Positions 18,660-26,541 of a stretch of 38,951 nt of DNA are shown here, in pieces. The notes beneath the pieces are model-generated. The model was not told the origin of the DNA. It did not search any database and was given only the letters and a program-made list of their open reading frames with translations. The stretch's first letter is position 1. The number at the start of each line of letters is the position of its first letter. Location of the stretch: positions 1 to 38,951 of the forward strand of contig DBIX01000074.1 in assembly GCA_002297005.1 (NCBI GenBank). Reading direction: 5' to 3'. Source of the stretch: Cyanobacteria bacterium UBA791. GTDB lineage: Bacteria > Cyanobacteriota > Vampirovibrionia > Gastranaerophilales > Gastranaerophilaceae. The position numbers and the translations under genes are program-made.

Positions 18660-19460
18660 CTAAATAGCTTTAACAACTTCTAATAATAAAGATTTAAATT
18701 TATCTTTAGCTACGTTAGCTGCTTCAATAACTTCTTGGTGAGAAAGAACTTCACCTGTAATACCAGCAGCAGCGTTAGAAATACAGCTGATACCTAAAAC
18801 TTTCATACCGCAATAGTTAGCAACCATAGCTTCTGGAACAGTTGACATACCAACAGCATCAGCACCTAACATTGTAACCATTTTAGTTTCAGCAGGTGTT
18901 TCGTAGTTTGGACCTGTAAGAGCCATATAAACACCTTTTTGTAATTTAATACCTAATTTGTCTGCACAGTCTAAAGCAACTTTTTGTAAGTCTTTTTTGT
19001 AAACTTCAGTCATATCAGGGAATCTTTCACCTAAAGTATCATCATTTGGACCAATTAATGGATTAACGTGCATAAAGTTGATATGGTCTGTGATTAACAT
19101 TAAATCAGATGCTTTAAAGTTTGGATTAATACCACCTGCAGCATTTGTAACGATTAAGTTTTTAACGCCTAATTTTTTGAATACTTTTACAGGGTAAACA
19201 ACTCTATCGATTGGATGACCTTCATAATAGTGGAATCTACCTTGCATCATTACAACTTTTTTACCTTCGATAGTTGCAAATACTAAGCGACCTTTATGAC
19301 CTTTAACTGTTGATGGAGCAAAACCTGGGATTTCACCGTAAGGAACTGCAACATCGCAATAATCATCAGCAAAATCACCTAAACCTGAACCTAAAACGAT
19401 TGCTGTTTCTGGAACAAAATTATTTGTCTTGCTGTTAATAAAATCAATAGTTTCTTTCAT
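18660..19460 (-). CDS. punA: Purine nucleoside phosphorylase (trimeric, inosine/guanosine type)
   Basis: Cleaves inosine, guanosine and their deoxy forms with phosphate, in purine salvage. 266 residues. Family I signatures: IVLGSGLGDFAD, GHKGRLVF, MMQGRFHYYEGHP, VTNAAGGINP, ALTGPNYETPAE, GMSTVPE and ISNAAAGI. The Asn in the last motif is typical of enzymes preferring 6-oxopurines. Probably starts a transcript with the downstream glycosyltransferase, after the terminator-like hairpin at 19514-19545. Confidence 0.95.
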   Translation of the reverse strand: MKETIDFINSKTNNFVPETAIVLGSGLGDFADDYCDVAVPYGEIPGFAPSTVKGHKGRLVFATIEGKKVVMMQGRFHYYEGHPIDRVVYPVKVFKKLGVKNLIVTNAAGGINPNFKASDLMLITDHINFMHVNPLIGPNDDTLGERFPDMTEVYKKDLQKVALDCADKLGIKLQKGVYMALTGPNYETPAETKMVTMLGADAVGMSTVPEAMVANYCGMKVLGISCISNAAAGITGEVLSHQEVIEAANVAKDKFKSLLLEVVKAI

Positions 19461-19513
19461 CTAAAACCTCACTTCTAATACGTATAATTAAAAATAAACA
19501 CTAAATAATAAAG

Positions 19514-19545
19514 AATAAGGATATAGACGTAGCTATACCCTTATT
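19514..19545. terminator. Terminator-like hairpin between rpoZ-like gene and punA
   Basis: AATAAGGATATAG and CTATACCCTTATT form a 13-bp stem with one mismatch and a 6-nt loop. It lies 10 nt after the minus-strand omega-like gene. The downstream T run is weak. Confidence 0.55.
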
Positions 19546-19554
19546 TTAAAAATC

Positions 19555-19794
19555 TTAACCGATTAATCTATCATCGTCAGCTTCAGCTGCTTTAACCATG
19601 ATAGCGTGTTCAACTGGATTTTCTTTTTTATATGAATTATCAAAGTATTCATCAAAGCCGAAGTCTTCACGAGATTTCTTTGCTTGAGTTTCATCAACTA
19701 ATTTTTTTGCTAATTCAGAAATTTCGTATACAAGTTGATAACGATTTTCTGTGTTTTCATTTAAATCCCATGCAACTTTAATAATTTGATCCAT
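19555..19794 (-). CDS. rpoZ: Probable RNA polymerase omega subunit
   Basis: A 79-residue acidic protein. The NRYQLVYEISELAKKL segment (about residues 17-32) matches the NR[YF]xLV..A..A signature of omega, and NPVEHAIMVKAAEADDDRLIG matches the terminal P-V-x-x-A-I block, as in cyanobacterial omega. Between them is an extra aromatic/acidic stretch (FGFDEYFDNSYKKE). Omega assists assembly of beta-prime into RNA polymerase. The call rests on these two short blocks. GAGAGG lies upstream of the ATG. Confidence 0.65.
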   Translation of the reverse strand: MDQIIKVAWDLNENTENRYQLVYEISELAKKLVDETQAKKSREDFGFDEYFDNSYKKENPVEHAIMVKAAEADDDRLIG

Positions 19795-20012
19795 ATATAA
19801 CCTCTCATATAACCTACAAACTAATCATATAACATAATTATTATTTTCGCAAGCATTTATTATAAAACTTCATATAAAATACTAGACTTATGGCTAATGA
19901 AAGACTAGCCACTTCGGTAATTCTACTTAAGAGATGGTTATAATTTAATAATGGTGTGAAAAGAAAACACTAGCACATTTACCCACAGAGAGAAAATTGA
20001 AAGGACGAAATA

Positions 20013-20690
20013 ATGGTAGCAGTACAAACAGATACAATTTCAGTAGTAATTGTAGAAGATTTTAAATTAACAAGAGTCGGACTAAGATGTGCACTTAATT
20101 CCAATGAAGATATTGAAGTAATTGGAGAAAGTGAAAACGCAAGCGACGGTTTATCAATAATAGAAAAACAAGCCCCTGATGTAGTTTTAATGGATTTAGG
20201 TTTACCTGATATGAATGGTATTGAGGCAACTTTAAAGGTTAAAGAAATGAATCCTGAGGTAAAAGTCATTGCACTAACTTCCCATGACAGAGAGGAAGAA
20301 GTTGTAGCAGCATTAAGTTCAGGAGCAACAGCATATTGTCTTAAAGATATTGACCCACACAAACTTGCAGATGTTGTAAGAGATGTAGCAACAGGCGTTT
20401 GCTGGTTAGACCCAGAAATTGCACAAATGGCACTAAACGCATTTCCAAAAGTTGAAAATGTTGGACTTTTACCAAACAGAAATGGTGATGAAAACAGAGT
20501 TCCTCTAACAGAAAGAGAATTTGAAGTTTTAAAACACCTTGTTTCAGGTAAAAGTAATACAGAAATTGCAAAAGAATTGATAGTAAGTGTTCATACCGCA
20601 AAAGCACATGTTTGCTCAATTTTACAAAAAATGTGTGTTAATGATAGAGTCCAAGCAGCAGTAAAAGCTGTAAAAGAGGGCTTAGTCTAA
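20013..20690 (+). CDS. NarL/FixJ-type response regulator (LuxR HTH), orphan
   Basis: 225 residues. The receiver domain (about 6-125) has the acidic pair EDF, phospho-acceptor region VVLMDLGLPDMNG (Asp near residue 56), switch Thr/Ser ALTSHD and KDID lysine. The LuxR-type HTH (about 165-225) reads LTEREFEVLKHLVSGKSNTEIAKEL. It is a DNA-binding transcription factor. No histidine kinase is adjacent, so its partner and target genes are unknown. GAAAGGA precedes the ATG, and a TATAAT at 19939-19944 suggests its own promoter. Confidence 0.92.
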   Translation: MVAVQTDTISVVIVEDFKLTRVGLRCALNSNEDIEVIGESENASDGLSIIEKQAPDVVLMDLGLPDMNGIEATLKVKEMNPEVKVIALTSHDREEEVVAALSSGATAYCLKDIDPHKLADVVRDVATGVCWLDPEIAQMALNAFPKVENVGLLPNRNGDENRVPLTEREFEVLKHLVSGKSNTEIAKELIVSVHTAKAHVCSILQKMCVNDRVQAAVKAVKEGLV

Positions 20691-20750
20691 CGTAAGTGAG
20701 CAATATACGTAAGTAAACAATAAAATAAATAAATAAATAAATAAAAGGAG
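20690..20750 (+). promoter_or_regulatory. Tandem repeats abutting a Shine-Dalgarno
   Basis: Two imperfect 16-17 nt units (ACGTAAGTGAGCAATAT at 20690 and ACGTAAGTAAACAATAA at 20707) are followed by five perfect AAAT units (20723-20742) that run straight into AAAAGGAG (20743-20750), the ribosome binding site of the ferritin-like gene. Confidence 0.75.
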
Positions 20751-20758
20751 AAAACCCC

Positions 20759-21064
20759 ATGCCAGAATTTGCAACACCCCATAGTGTAAAGACCTCAGAC
20801 AAACCCCTTACACATAATGAAATGATTAGAGCCATAAGATTTGCCATAGCATCAGAATATGAGGCTATACAGATTTATGAAGAAATAATTGAAGCAATAG
20901 ATAACAAAAAAGCAATCACAATGATTGAAGAAGTTATCAGCGACGAAAAAGTTCACGTAGGAAACTTTATGCAACTTTTAAAAATACTTAATCCAAAAGA
21001 AGAAAATTTCTATAGAGAGGGTTATAAAGAAGCTCTAGAAATTTTGCAAGAGGATAAAAAATAA
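20759..21064 (+). CDS. Short ferritin-like / rubrerythrin-superfamily protein
   Basis: 101 residues predicted as two antiparallel helices plus a tail. E33 (ASEYEAIQIYEE) and the E63-x-x-H66 pair (ISDEKVHVGNF) are candidate di-iron ligands. A single chain carries only half of a di-iron site, so activity would need a dimer, as in encapsulated ferritin (EncFtn), whose ligands have the same spacing. Possible roles are ferroxidase or oxygen/peroxide protection. No encapsulin gene is in the window. It follows the response regulator by 68 nt and may be co-transcribed with it. Confidence 0.75.
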   Translation: MPEFATPHSVKTSDKPLTHNEMIRAIRFAIASEYEAIQIYEEIIEAIDNKKAITMIEEVISDEKVHVGNFMQLLKILNPKEENFYREGYKEALEILQEDKK

Positions 21065-21098
21065 CTCAAATAACTCATTTTATATACTTTACATTAAA

Positions 21099-21141
21099 TT
21101 GACAAAGCCCCTTATTTTGTACAAAATTAGTACTAAAGGAG
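21099..21141 (+). promoter_or_regulatory. galE control region: TTGACA, palindromes and hairpin covering the RBS
   Basis: A perfect TTGACA (21099-21104) lies 17 nt before CAAAAT (21122-21127). ATTTTGTACAAAAT (21114-21127) and TTAGTACTAA (21127-21136) are perfect palindromes. AAAGCCCCTT (21104-21113) can pair with AAGGAGCTTT (21137-21146), hiding the Shine-Dalgarno of galE and also resembling a terminator for the gene before. Confidence 0.5.
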
Positions 21142-21148
21142 CTTTGTT

Positions 21149-22132
21149 TTGATTTTAATTACAGGTGGTGCAGGTTATATAGGAAGTCACACGGCATTAG
21201 AATTTTTAAAAAATAATTTTGATGTTGTAATACTCGATAACCTTGAAAACGGTCATATCGAAACAATTAACTTTTTAAAAACTCAAGGAAATTTAAACTT
21301 TGAAAAAGCGGATTTAAAAGACTTTCAAGCAGTTGATAAAATTTTTGATAAATACAATATTGATGCAGTAATCCACTTTGCTGGATATATTCAAGTTGAA
21401 GAGAGTGTAGAGAACCCTGAAAAATACTATACAAACAATGTTTGTGGAACATTAAATCTTTTAAGAGCAATGAATAAATACAACGTGAAAAGATTAGTAT
21501 TTTCATCAACTTGTGCAACTTACGGAGAACCTCAATACACGCCAATTGATGAAAATCATCCGCAAAACCCAGTAAATCCTTACGGCGAAACAAAGTTAAT
21601 TATTGAAAAAATCTTATCAGATTATGACAAAGCCTATAATCTAAAATCAATTAAATTAAGATATTTCAACGTTATCGGTTGTGACAAAAAGGCTAGAATT
21701 GGCGAATGGCACACTCCTGAAACTCATATTGTGCCAAATATTTTAAAAGCTTGCCTTGGAGAAACAAAAGAATTTAAAATTTACGGAAACAATTATAATA
21801 CACCCGATGGAACATGTGTTAGAGATTATGTAAACGTGAATGACCTAGCAAACGCTCATCTTCTTGCATTTAACTATTTAAATAAAGAAAACAAATCTGA
21901 CGTATTTAATTTAGGTACAGAAAATGGTATCAGCGTAAAAGAACTCTTTGACACTTGTGAAAAAGTTGTTGGTAAAAAAATACCTGTAAAATACGAAGAT
22001 AGAAGAGCTGGTGACACAGAAAAGCTTTGTGCAAATTCGACAAAAGCTAAAACCATTCTTGGATGGACACCAATTCATTCTCTAGAAGATAGCATAAAAT
22101 CAGCTTACGAATGGGAAAAGAAATTAGTATGA
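21149..22132 (+). CDS. galE: UDP-glucose 4-epimerase
   Basis: Interconverts UDP-glucose and UDP-galactose for polysaccharide precursors. 327 residues, with a TTG start 7 nt after AAAGGAG. A short-chain dehydrogenase-like Rossmann fold: GGAGYIGSHTA binds NAD, the FSSTCATYGEP loop carries the catalytic Ser/Thr, and NPYGETK gives the Tyr-x-x-x-Lys pair. RYFNVIGCD and the C-terminal AGDTEKLCANSTKAK..LGWTP are typical. The stop overlaps the glycosyltransferase start (ATGA), indicating a shared glycan pathway. Confidence 0.95.
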   Translation: MILITGGAGYIGSHTALEFLKNNFDVVILDNLENGHIETINFLKTQGNLNFEKADLKDFQAVDKIFDKYNIDAVIHFAGYIQVEESVENPEKYYTNNVCGTLNLLRAMNKYNVKRLVFSSTCATYGEPQYTPIDENHPQNPVNPYGETKLIIEKILSDYDKAYNLKSIKLRYFNVIGCDKKARIGEWHTPETHIVPNILKACLGETKEFKIYGNNYNTPDGTCVRDYVNVNDLANAHLLAFNYLNKENKSDVFNLGTENGISVKELFDTCEKVVGKKIPVKYEDRRAGDTEKLCANSTKAKTILGWTPIHSLEDSIKSAYEWEKKLV

Positions 22133-22995
22133 AATGGTATTTTGCGTGTAATTCAGACTCAAAAGAATACGAACCTCTAATAAAGGTTGCAGTTCTCTCT
22201 GCTATAAAAAATACCACTCTAGAACCCCATTTTATCTTTGATGGAGAACCTAATGAACTAACTCAATGGTTAGAAGATAAAGGCGTTAAAGTTATTTATC
22301 ATAGAAGTAATTTGTACAAAGATTTAGAAAAAAAATATTCAGGAAACGAATTAAAAATATCCTCAGGTGCATACCTTAGATGTGATATTCCAGTAATTGA
22401 AAAAGAAGACGACTATGTACTTTATACAGATTGCGATGTAATCTTTTTAAAAAACGTTGAAATGCAAAAACCTAAATATTTTGCATGCACTCCTGAGGTT
22501 GATAAAGACAACTGGAAACTCTTTAATACTGGAGTTATGTTTATGAACATCAAAAACCTAAGAAAATCATACAAAGGTTTTTGTAGATTTATAAAATGGA
22601 ATCTTTGGAGACTTGTAACTTGGGATCAAACAGCTTACCAACTATATTACGGAAACAAAAATTCTAAATTAGATTTTAAATTTAACCACAAAATATATTG
22701 GGGAATAGATAAAAATGCCGTGATTGTACATTATCACGGAGCTAAGCCAACTATGTTCACAAAAGAAGACTCTATAAAAAACATGGCATATTTCAACGGA
22801 CTTTTGTACAAAAAAAATCCTGAAAGCTATGAATATTACTTAAATTTATTCAAAGAATATTCTCCTGAAATTGAATACAGCAAAGAGGGTTTAGAAAAGC
22901 TAAAACAAGGAATTTATCCTGTTACAAAGCCACCTAAAAATCCTTTGCATATAAGAATTAAGAACTTCATAAGAAAAAACTTACTTAGTCCTTAA
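22129..22995 (+). CDS. GT8-type glycosyltransferase
   Basis: 288 residues from the ATG that overlaps the galE stop. An in-frame ATG at 22111 has no ribosome binding site. The N-terminus MKWYFACNSDS, the D-x-D motif in LYTDCDVIFL (about residues 100-109), FNTGVMFMNIKNL and the terminal VIVHYHGAKPTMF are typical of galactosyl- or glucosyltransferases of family 8 that bind a metal-UDP-sugar. Coupling to galE suggests UDP-galactose as a possible donor. No membrane segment is seen. It ends 2 nt before the convergent gene with no terminator. Confidence 0.88.
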   Translation: MKWYFACNSDSKEYEPLIKVAVLSAIKNTTLEPHFIFDGEPNELTQWLEDKGVKVIYHRSNLYKDLEKKYSGNELKISSGAYLRCDIPVIEKEDDYVLYTDCDVIFLKNVEMQKPKYFACTPEVDKDNWKLFNTGVMFMNIKNLRKSYKGFCRFIKWNLWRLVTWDQTAYQLYYGNKNSKLDFKFNHKIYWGIDKNAVIVHYHGAKPTMFTKEDSIKNMAYFNGLLYKKNPESYEYYLNLFKEYSPEIEYSKEGLEKLKQGIYPVTKPPKNPLHIRIKNFIRKNLLSP

Positions 22996-22997
22996 TC

Positions 22998-23750
22998 TTA
23001 GCTCCAAATTGAGAAACCTCTTTTTGTATTATTTGAGATTAAATTTTTAACTGATTCATATTCAGTTGATGCAGCTTGATATTCAGTATTAGCTGATTTT
23101 AATTGTATATCATTAACTTTATCATCTCTTTCTAGTTTTGCAGTTTCTCCTTTATACCAGTTTTCAGCCTCTGTTCTTTTTGCATCTCTAGCTGAGTAAT
23201 CCAAAGTTTTTGTGAATGAAGTTTCAGACCAATTTTCAGTACCTTCAACAACTTGAACATTTTTAAGACCAACTTCATCAAGAGTTGCTGGGTAGCCACC
23301 TTTATAAATTTCGATACTACCATTCAAAATACCCTCAATCAATGCTTGAGCATCACTTTTAGCCTTTTCTATAATATCATTTGTTCCATAGTCGTATTTA
23401 ACACCATTTTCATCTGCAGCTTCAGTAACCTCGTAACCAGCAGGAGTAATATCAAAACCTAATTCTTTCAACATGCTGTAGTTAAAATCAACATAAGTAC
23501 CATTTTTATTGTATTTCAATGTATTTGAAGTAATAGATGAAGACCCTGTCAGAGTATTCGAATTTGTTATTACTTCTTCAGCAGCTATTTGATTTGCTTC
23601 TTGCAATTTTTGATTATAAGCAATAGAAAGGTTAGCAGATTTAATAGAATTAACAATTTGATTGTTAGACAACTGCATGCAACGCAATTCAAGATCGTTC
23701 ATTCTTGATTGCAATGTTAAAAGTCTTGCTTGATCTGCTGCTAAACTCAT
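22998..23750 (-). CDS. Coiled-coil protein of unknown function under a sigma-28-like promoter
   Basis: 250 residues from the ATG at 23750, preceded by AAGGAAAAAAGTA. The frame stays open 11 codons further up, but that region overlaps the putative -10 element. The N-terminus (MSLAADQARLLTLQSRMNDL...) and C-terminus (QLKSANTEYQAASTEYESVK...KRGFSIWS) are amphipathic coiled coils, with a Ser/Thr/Asn-rich middle. There is no signal peptide, zinc site or enzyme motif. The helical ends around a variable centre recall axial flagellar or type III secreted proteins, but no flagellin signature is seen, so this is inference. Confidence 0.8.
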   Translation of the reverse strand: MSLAADQARLLTLQSRMNDLELRCMQLSNNQIVNSIKSANLSIAYNQKLQEANQIAAEEVITNSNTLTGSSSITSNTLKYNKNGTYVDFNYSMLKELGFDITPAGYEVTEAADENGVKYDYGTNDIIEKAKSDAQALIEGILNGSIEIYKGGYPATLDEVGLKNVQVVEGTENWSETSFTKTLDYSARDAKRTEAENWYKGETAKLERDDKVNDIQLKSANTEYQAASTEYESVKNLISNNTKRGFSIWS

Positions 23751-23772
23751 TACTTTTTTCCTTTCCTTTTCT

Positions 23773-23801
23773 ATCGTCGACACATTAAAAGAAAAACTTT
23801 A
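23773..23801 (-). promoter_or_regulatory. Sigma-28 (FliA/SigD)-like promoter
   Basis: On the minus strand TAAAGTTT (23794-23801) is followed after 11 nt by TGTCGACG (23775-23782). The -35 octamer is identical to the enterobacterial FliA consensus. The -10 resembles GCCGATAA with a 1-nt shift. The same -35, spacing and 7 of 8 bases of the -10 recur at 31386-31412. Confidence 0.65.
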
Positions 23802-23964
23802 GTACCTAAAAACCCTAAAACCCATGCTAAATCTACAATTCGAGTTCATGATACGCATAAAATAAGCATCATGAGACATTGTAAACAATTGTAACAAGAT
23901 AAGGATTTGTTAATATTTCTTAACAATAAAAGAGTTCAATTTTCATTTTTCATAAAATAAAATT

Positions 23965-26340
23965 ATGGAAAGTAATTTTTTAGCCGAAAAACTTCAAAAC
24001 AAAAACGTAATCATGTTTTTGACGACTTTGATATATATTTTAGGGCTTTATGCATTTTTTACAAAGGCATCAATTATTTTTGCACTTGTTGTAACAAGTA
24101 TTTTTATTTTGTTTTTAGTAAAAAATTTAATTTCTCCAAAACTACTTTTATTTTGGACATTTATTTTTTACGCTGGATATTTTAATTGTGTCATGCAAAT
24201 AAAAAATAGCGATGTTTTAGTTAAATATGCTCCAACAAAATGCGAAATTATAGGACAAATAAAGAGTATTCCAAAGGTTGGAGATTATAATACAAAATTT
24301 TATTTTCAAGTCCAAGAAATTATTGTAAACGGAAAAGACATAAAGGACATAAAAGCAAACACCTTTGTATCAATAAAAAATTATAAAAACAACGACTTAA
24401 AAATACACGATTATTACAAAATAAGAGGTTCACTAAGAACTCCAATAAAAGCAGGAAATCCATCTCAATTTGATTATGCAAATTATTTAAAGAACTTTGA
24501 CACTCATACAGTTTTTTACGCAAACAAAAACGATATTTCACAAATCGAACATGAAAGAACTCTTCTAACGAAGTTTTTGCAAGGATTGAACGATTTAAGA
24601 ATAAGAATTATAGATACACATTCAAAATATTTAAAATACCCAAACACAGAAATTTTAGGTGGAATAGTTTTTGGTGATGATGCGGTTAGCCCACCAGAAT
24701 TTATAAAAACTTCATTCATAAATTCAGGATTATTACACATTCTTGCTGCCTCAGGGATGAACGTTGCTTTCATTTATGGATTTTGGTACTGGATATTAAG
24801 CAAACTAAAAGTTCCTTTCAAAATCATTCTTACATCAGGAATTTTTATGATAATTTTGTACGCACTAATGACAGGACTCGGTGCAAGCGTAATCAGAGCC
24901 GCGTTTATGCTTATATTTATTTTGATAGGTAAACTCATTGATAGAGATACTCATAGCGTTGCCCTACTTTCACTTGTTGGATTAATAATGCTAATTTATA
25001 ACCCTGCGTATATTAACAACGTTAGTTTTCAGCTATCATTCCTCGTAACTTTTGGACTATTAGTTAGTGCTGATAGTATTTTTGAAAAATTTAAGAATGT
25101 TCCGCAATGGCTAAGTTCTGCAATCGGAATACCTATTATTGCTCAAATTTGGGTTATACCTTTACAGATGTTTTATTTTAATACGATAAGCACATATTCA
25201 ATCTTTGCAAACATTTTGACGGTACCAGTTTTATCTATTATAAGTTTTCTAGGCTTTTTAAGTTCAGTACTTTCAATATTTAAACCAATAGCAGATTTTA
25301 TTTGCAAATATACAGACATTATTTTAAATCCACTTTTAACAATAATTGTTTTGATTTCAGATTATTTTGGAAAATTGAGTCATTCAATACTTATCACAAC
25401 TCATCCAAGCATTTTTCAAATCATAATTTATTATATTATAATTATGCTTTGCGTATTGATGTTAAATGATGAATTCAGAAACAAAAAGCTTGTTATCAGT
25501 ACAGTTAGCTTAATTGTAATTCTATTTATTAGTTGCATAAATTTACCTAACAAAAATTTTGAACTAATTGCTTTTGATGTTCAAAATGCTGATTCATTTT
25601 TAATAAAAACACCAGAAAATAAATATTTCATAATTGATACAGGAAAAAGTGGTTATAATGGCGGAAATTCTCAAGCCATGTCTATCATAATCAAGTATAT
25701 GAAAGATAGAGGCATAAAAAATATTGAGGGATTGATTATAACTCACTTTGACAATGACCATTCAGGCGGAGCTTCTGACATAATTGATTACGCAAAAATT
25801 AATACTGTATACATAAATACTTTCAATGACAAAAGCTATACTTCAAAAGGAATTTATAAACGACTAAAAAATAAAAACGTAAAAATTGCGAAAAACAATG
25901 ACACTATTTATCAAGAAAAAGATTTTAAAATCACAACCTATAGAAAACAAAATAGCAAAAATGACAATGAAAACTCCATCATATCAGTAGTTAAAGATAA
26001 AAACTTAAGTGTATTAATGATGGGTGATGCATCTATGGAAAATTTACCAAAAGAAATAACCAAAGCACAGATTTTAAAAGTGGGTCATCACGGTGCAAAA
26101 AGTGTAGTAAATACAAATAGCTTAAAAGTCTTAAGAACAGAAACTGCAATAATTTCAACCGGCATTAACAAATTTGGACACCCAAATCCGGTAACCGTAA
26201 ACCAGCTAAAAAATCTGAATTTGTATAGAACAGATAAAAACAATTCTATAAAAATAGTTTCAAATGGTGATGAATATGAGGTTTTGACCTTTGATAGAGA
26301 TAAGAAAAAATATGTAGAAAAACTTAAGAAAAAAGTGTAA
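23965..26340 (+). CDS. comEC: ComEC/Rec2 DNA-uptake channel
   Basis: 791 residues. In order: two N-terminal hydrophobic segments, an OB-fold-like soluble domain (about 80-200), a multi-spanning competence domain (about 225-520) with the motif HILAASGMNVAFIYGF and GLGASVIRAAFMLIF, and a C-terminal metallo-beta-lactamase domain (about 535-780) with ITHFDNDHSGG (HxDxDH), MMGDAS and KVGHHGA. ComEC forms the inner-membrane channel for single-stranded DNA in natural transformation, with the lactamase fold probably degrading one strand. No other competence genes are nearby. TAAAAT (23953-23958) lies 6 nt before the ATG and no Shine-Dalgarno is visible. Confidence 0.95.
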   Translation: MESNFLAEKLQNKNVIMFLTTLIYILGLYAFFTKASIIFALVVTSIFILFLVKNLISPKLLLFWTFIFYAGYFNCVMQIKNSDVLVKYAPTKCEIIGQIKSIPKVGDYNTKFYFQVQEIIVNGKDIKDIKANTFVSIKNYKNNDLKIHDYYKIRGSLRTPIKAGNPSQFDYANYLKNFDTHTVFYANKNDISQIEHERTLLTKFLQGLNDLRIRIIDTHSKYLKYPNTEILGGIVFGDDAVSPPEFIKTSFINSGLLHILAASGMNVAFIYGFWYWILSKLKVPFKIILTSGIFMIILYALMTGLGASVIRAAFMLIFILIGKLIDRDTHSVALLSLVGLIMLIYNPAYINNVSFQLSFLVTFGLLVSADSIFEKFKNVPQWLSSAIGIPIIAQIWVIPLQMFYFNTISTYSIFANILTVPVLSIISFLGFLSSVLSIFKPIADFICKYTDIILNPLLTIIVLISDYFGKLSHSILITTHPSIFQIIIYYIIIMLCVLMLNDEFRNKKLVISTVSLIVILFISCINLPNKNFELIAFDVQNADSFLIKTPENKYFIIDTGKSGYNGGNSQAMSIIIKYMKDRGIKNIEGLIITHFDNDHSGGASDIIDYAKINTVYINTFNDKSYTSKGIYKRLKNKNVKIAKNNDTIYQEKDFKITTYRKQNSKNDNENSIISVVKDKNLSVLMMGDASMENLPKEITKAQILKVGHHGAKSVVNTNSLKVLRTETAIISTGINKFGHPNPVTVNQLKNLNLYRTDKNNSIKIVSNGDEYEVLTFDRDKKKYVEKLKKKV

Positions 26341-26383
26341 AAAAACACTATTAAGTTTTGTAAAACCATTATTATTACTGGGG

Positions 26384-26541
26384 TTGAGAGCCTTTTTGAC
26401 ATGTGTTATAATAATAGTAGAAGAAGTTAAAAGATTTTACCGAATGAGACTCGGTTGAGAGTGTTATTCCCCAGCGACCACTCTTTAAACAAAAAGGTGT
26501 TTCCAGTAGTACTGTATACTATATAATTTTATGGTGTTCAA
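26384..26541 (+). promoter_or_regulatory. Strong promoter followed by a ~125-nt structured 5' leader
   Basis: TTGAGA (26384-26389), 17 nt, TATAAT (26407-26412). Transcription from about 26419 gives a leader with several possible hairpins: ACCGA..TCGGT, AGAGTG..CACTCT with CCCCAGCGA in the loop, AAACA..TGTTT, and the CAGTAGTACTG palindrome. A second TATAAT is at 26522-26527. It matches no riboswitch family that I know. Confidence 0.6.

Noticed and set aside
26413..26541. c-di-GMP or other known riboswitch in the glycosidase leader
   Set aside because: None of the consensus core blocks I know are present. Only generic hairpins are seen.
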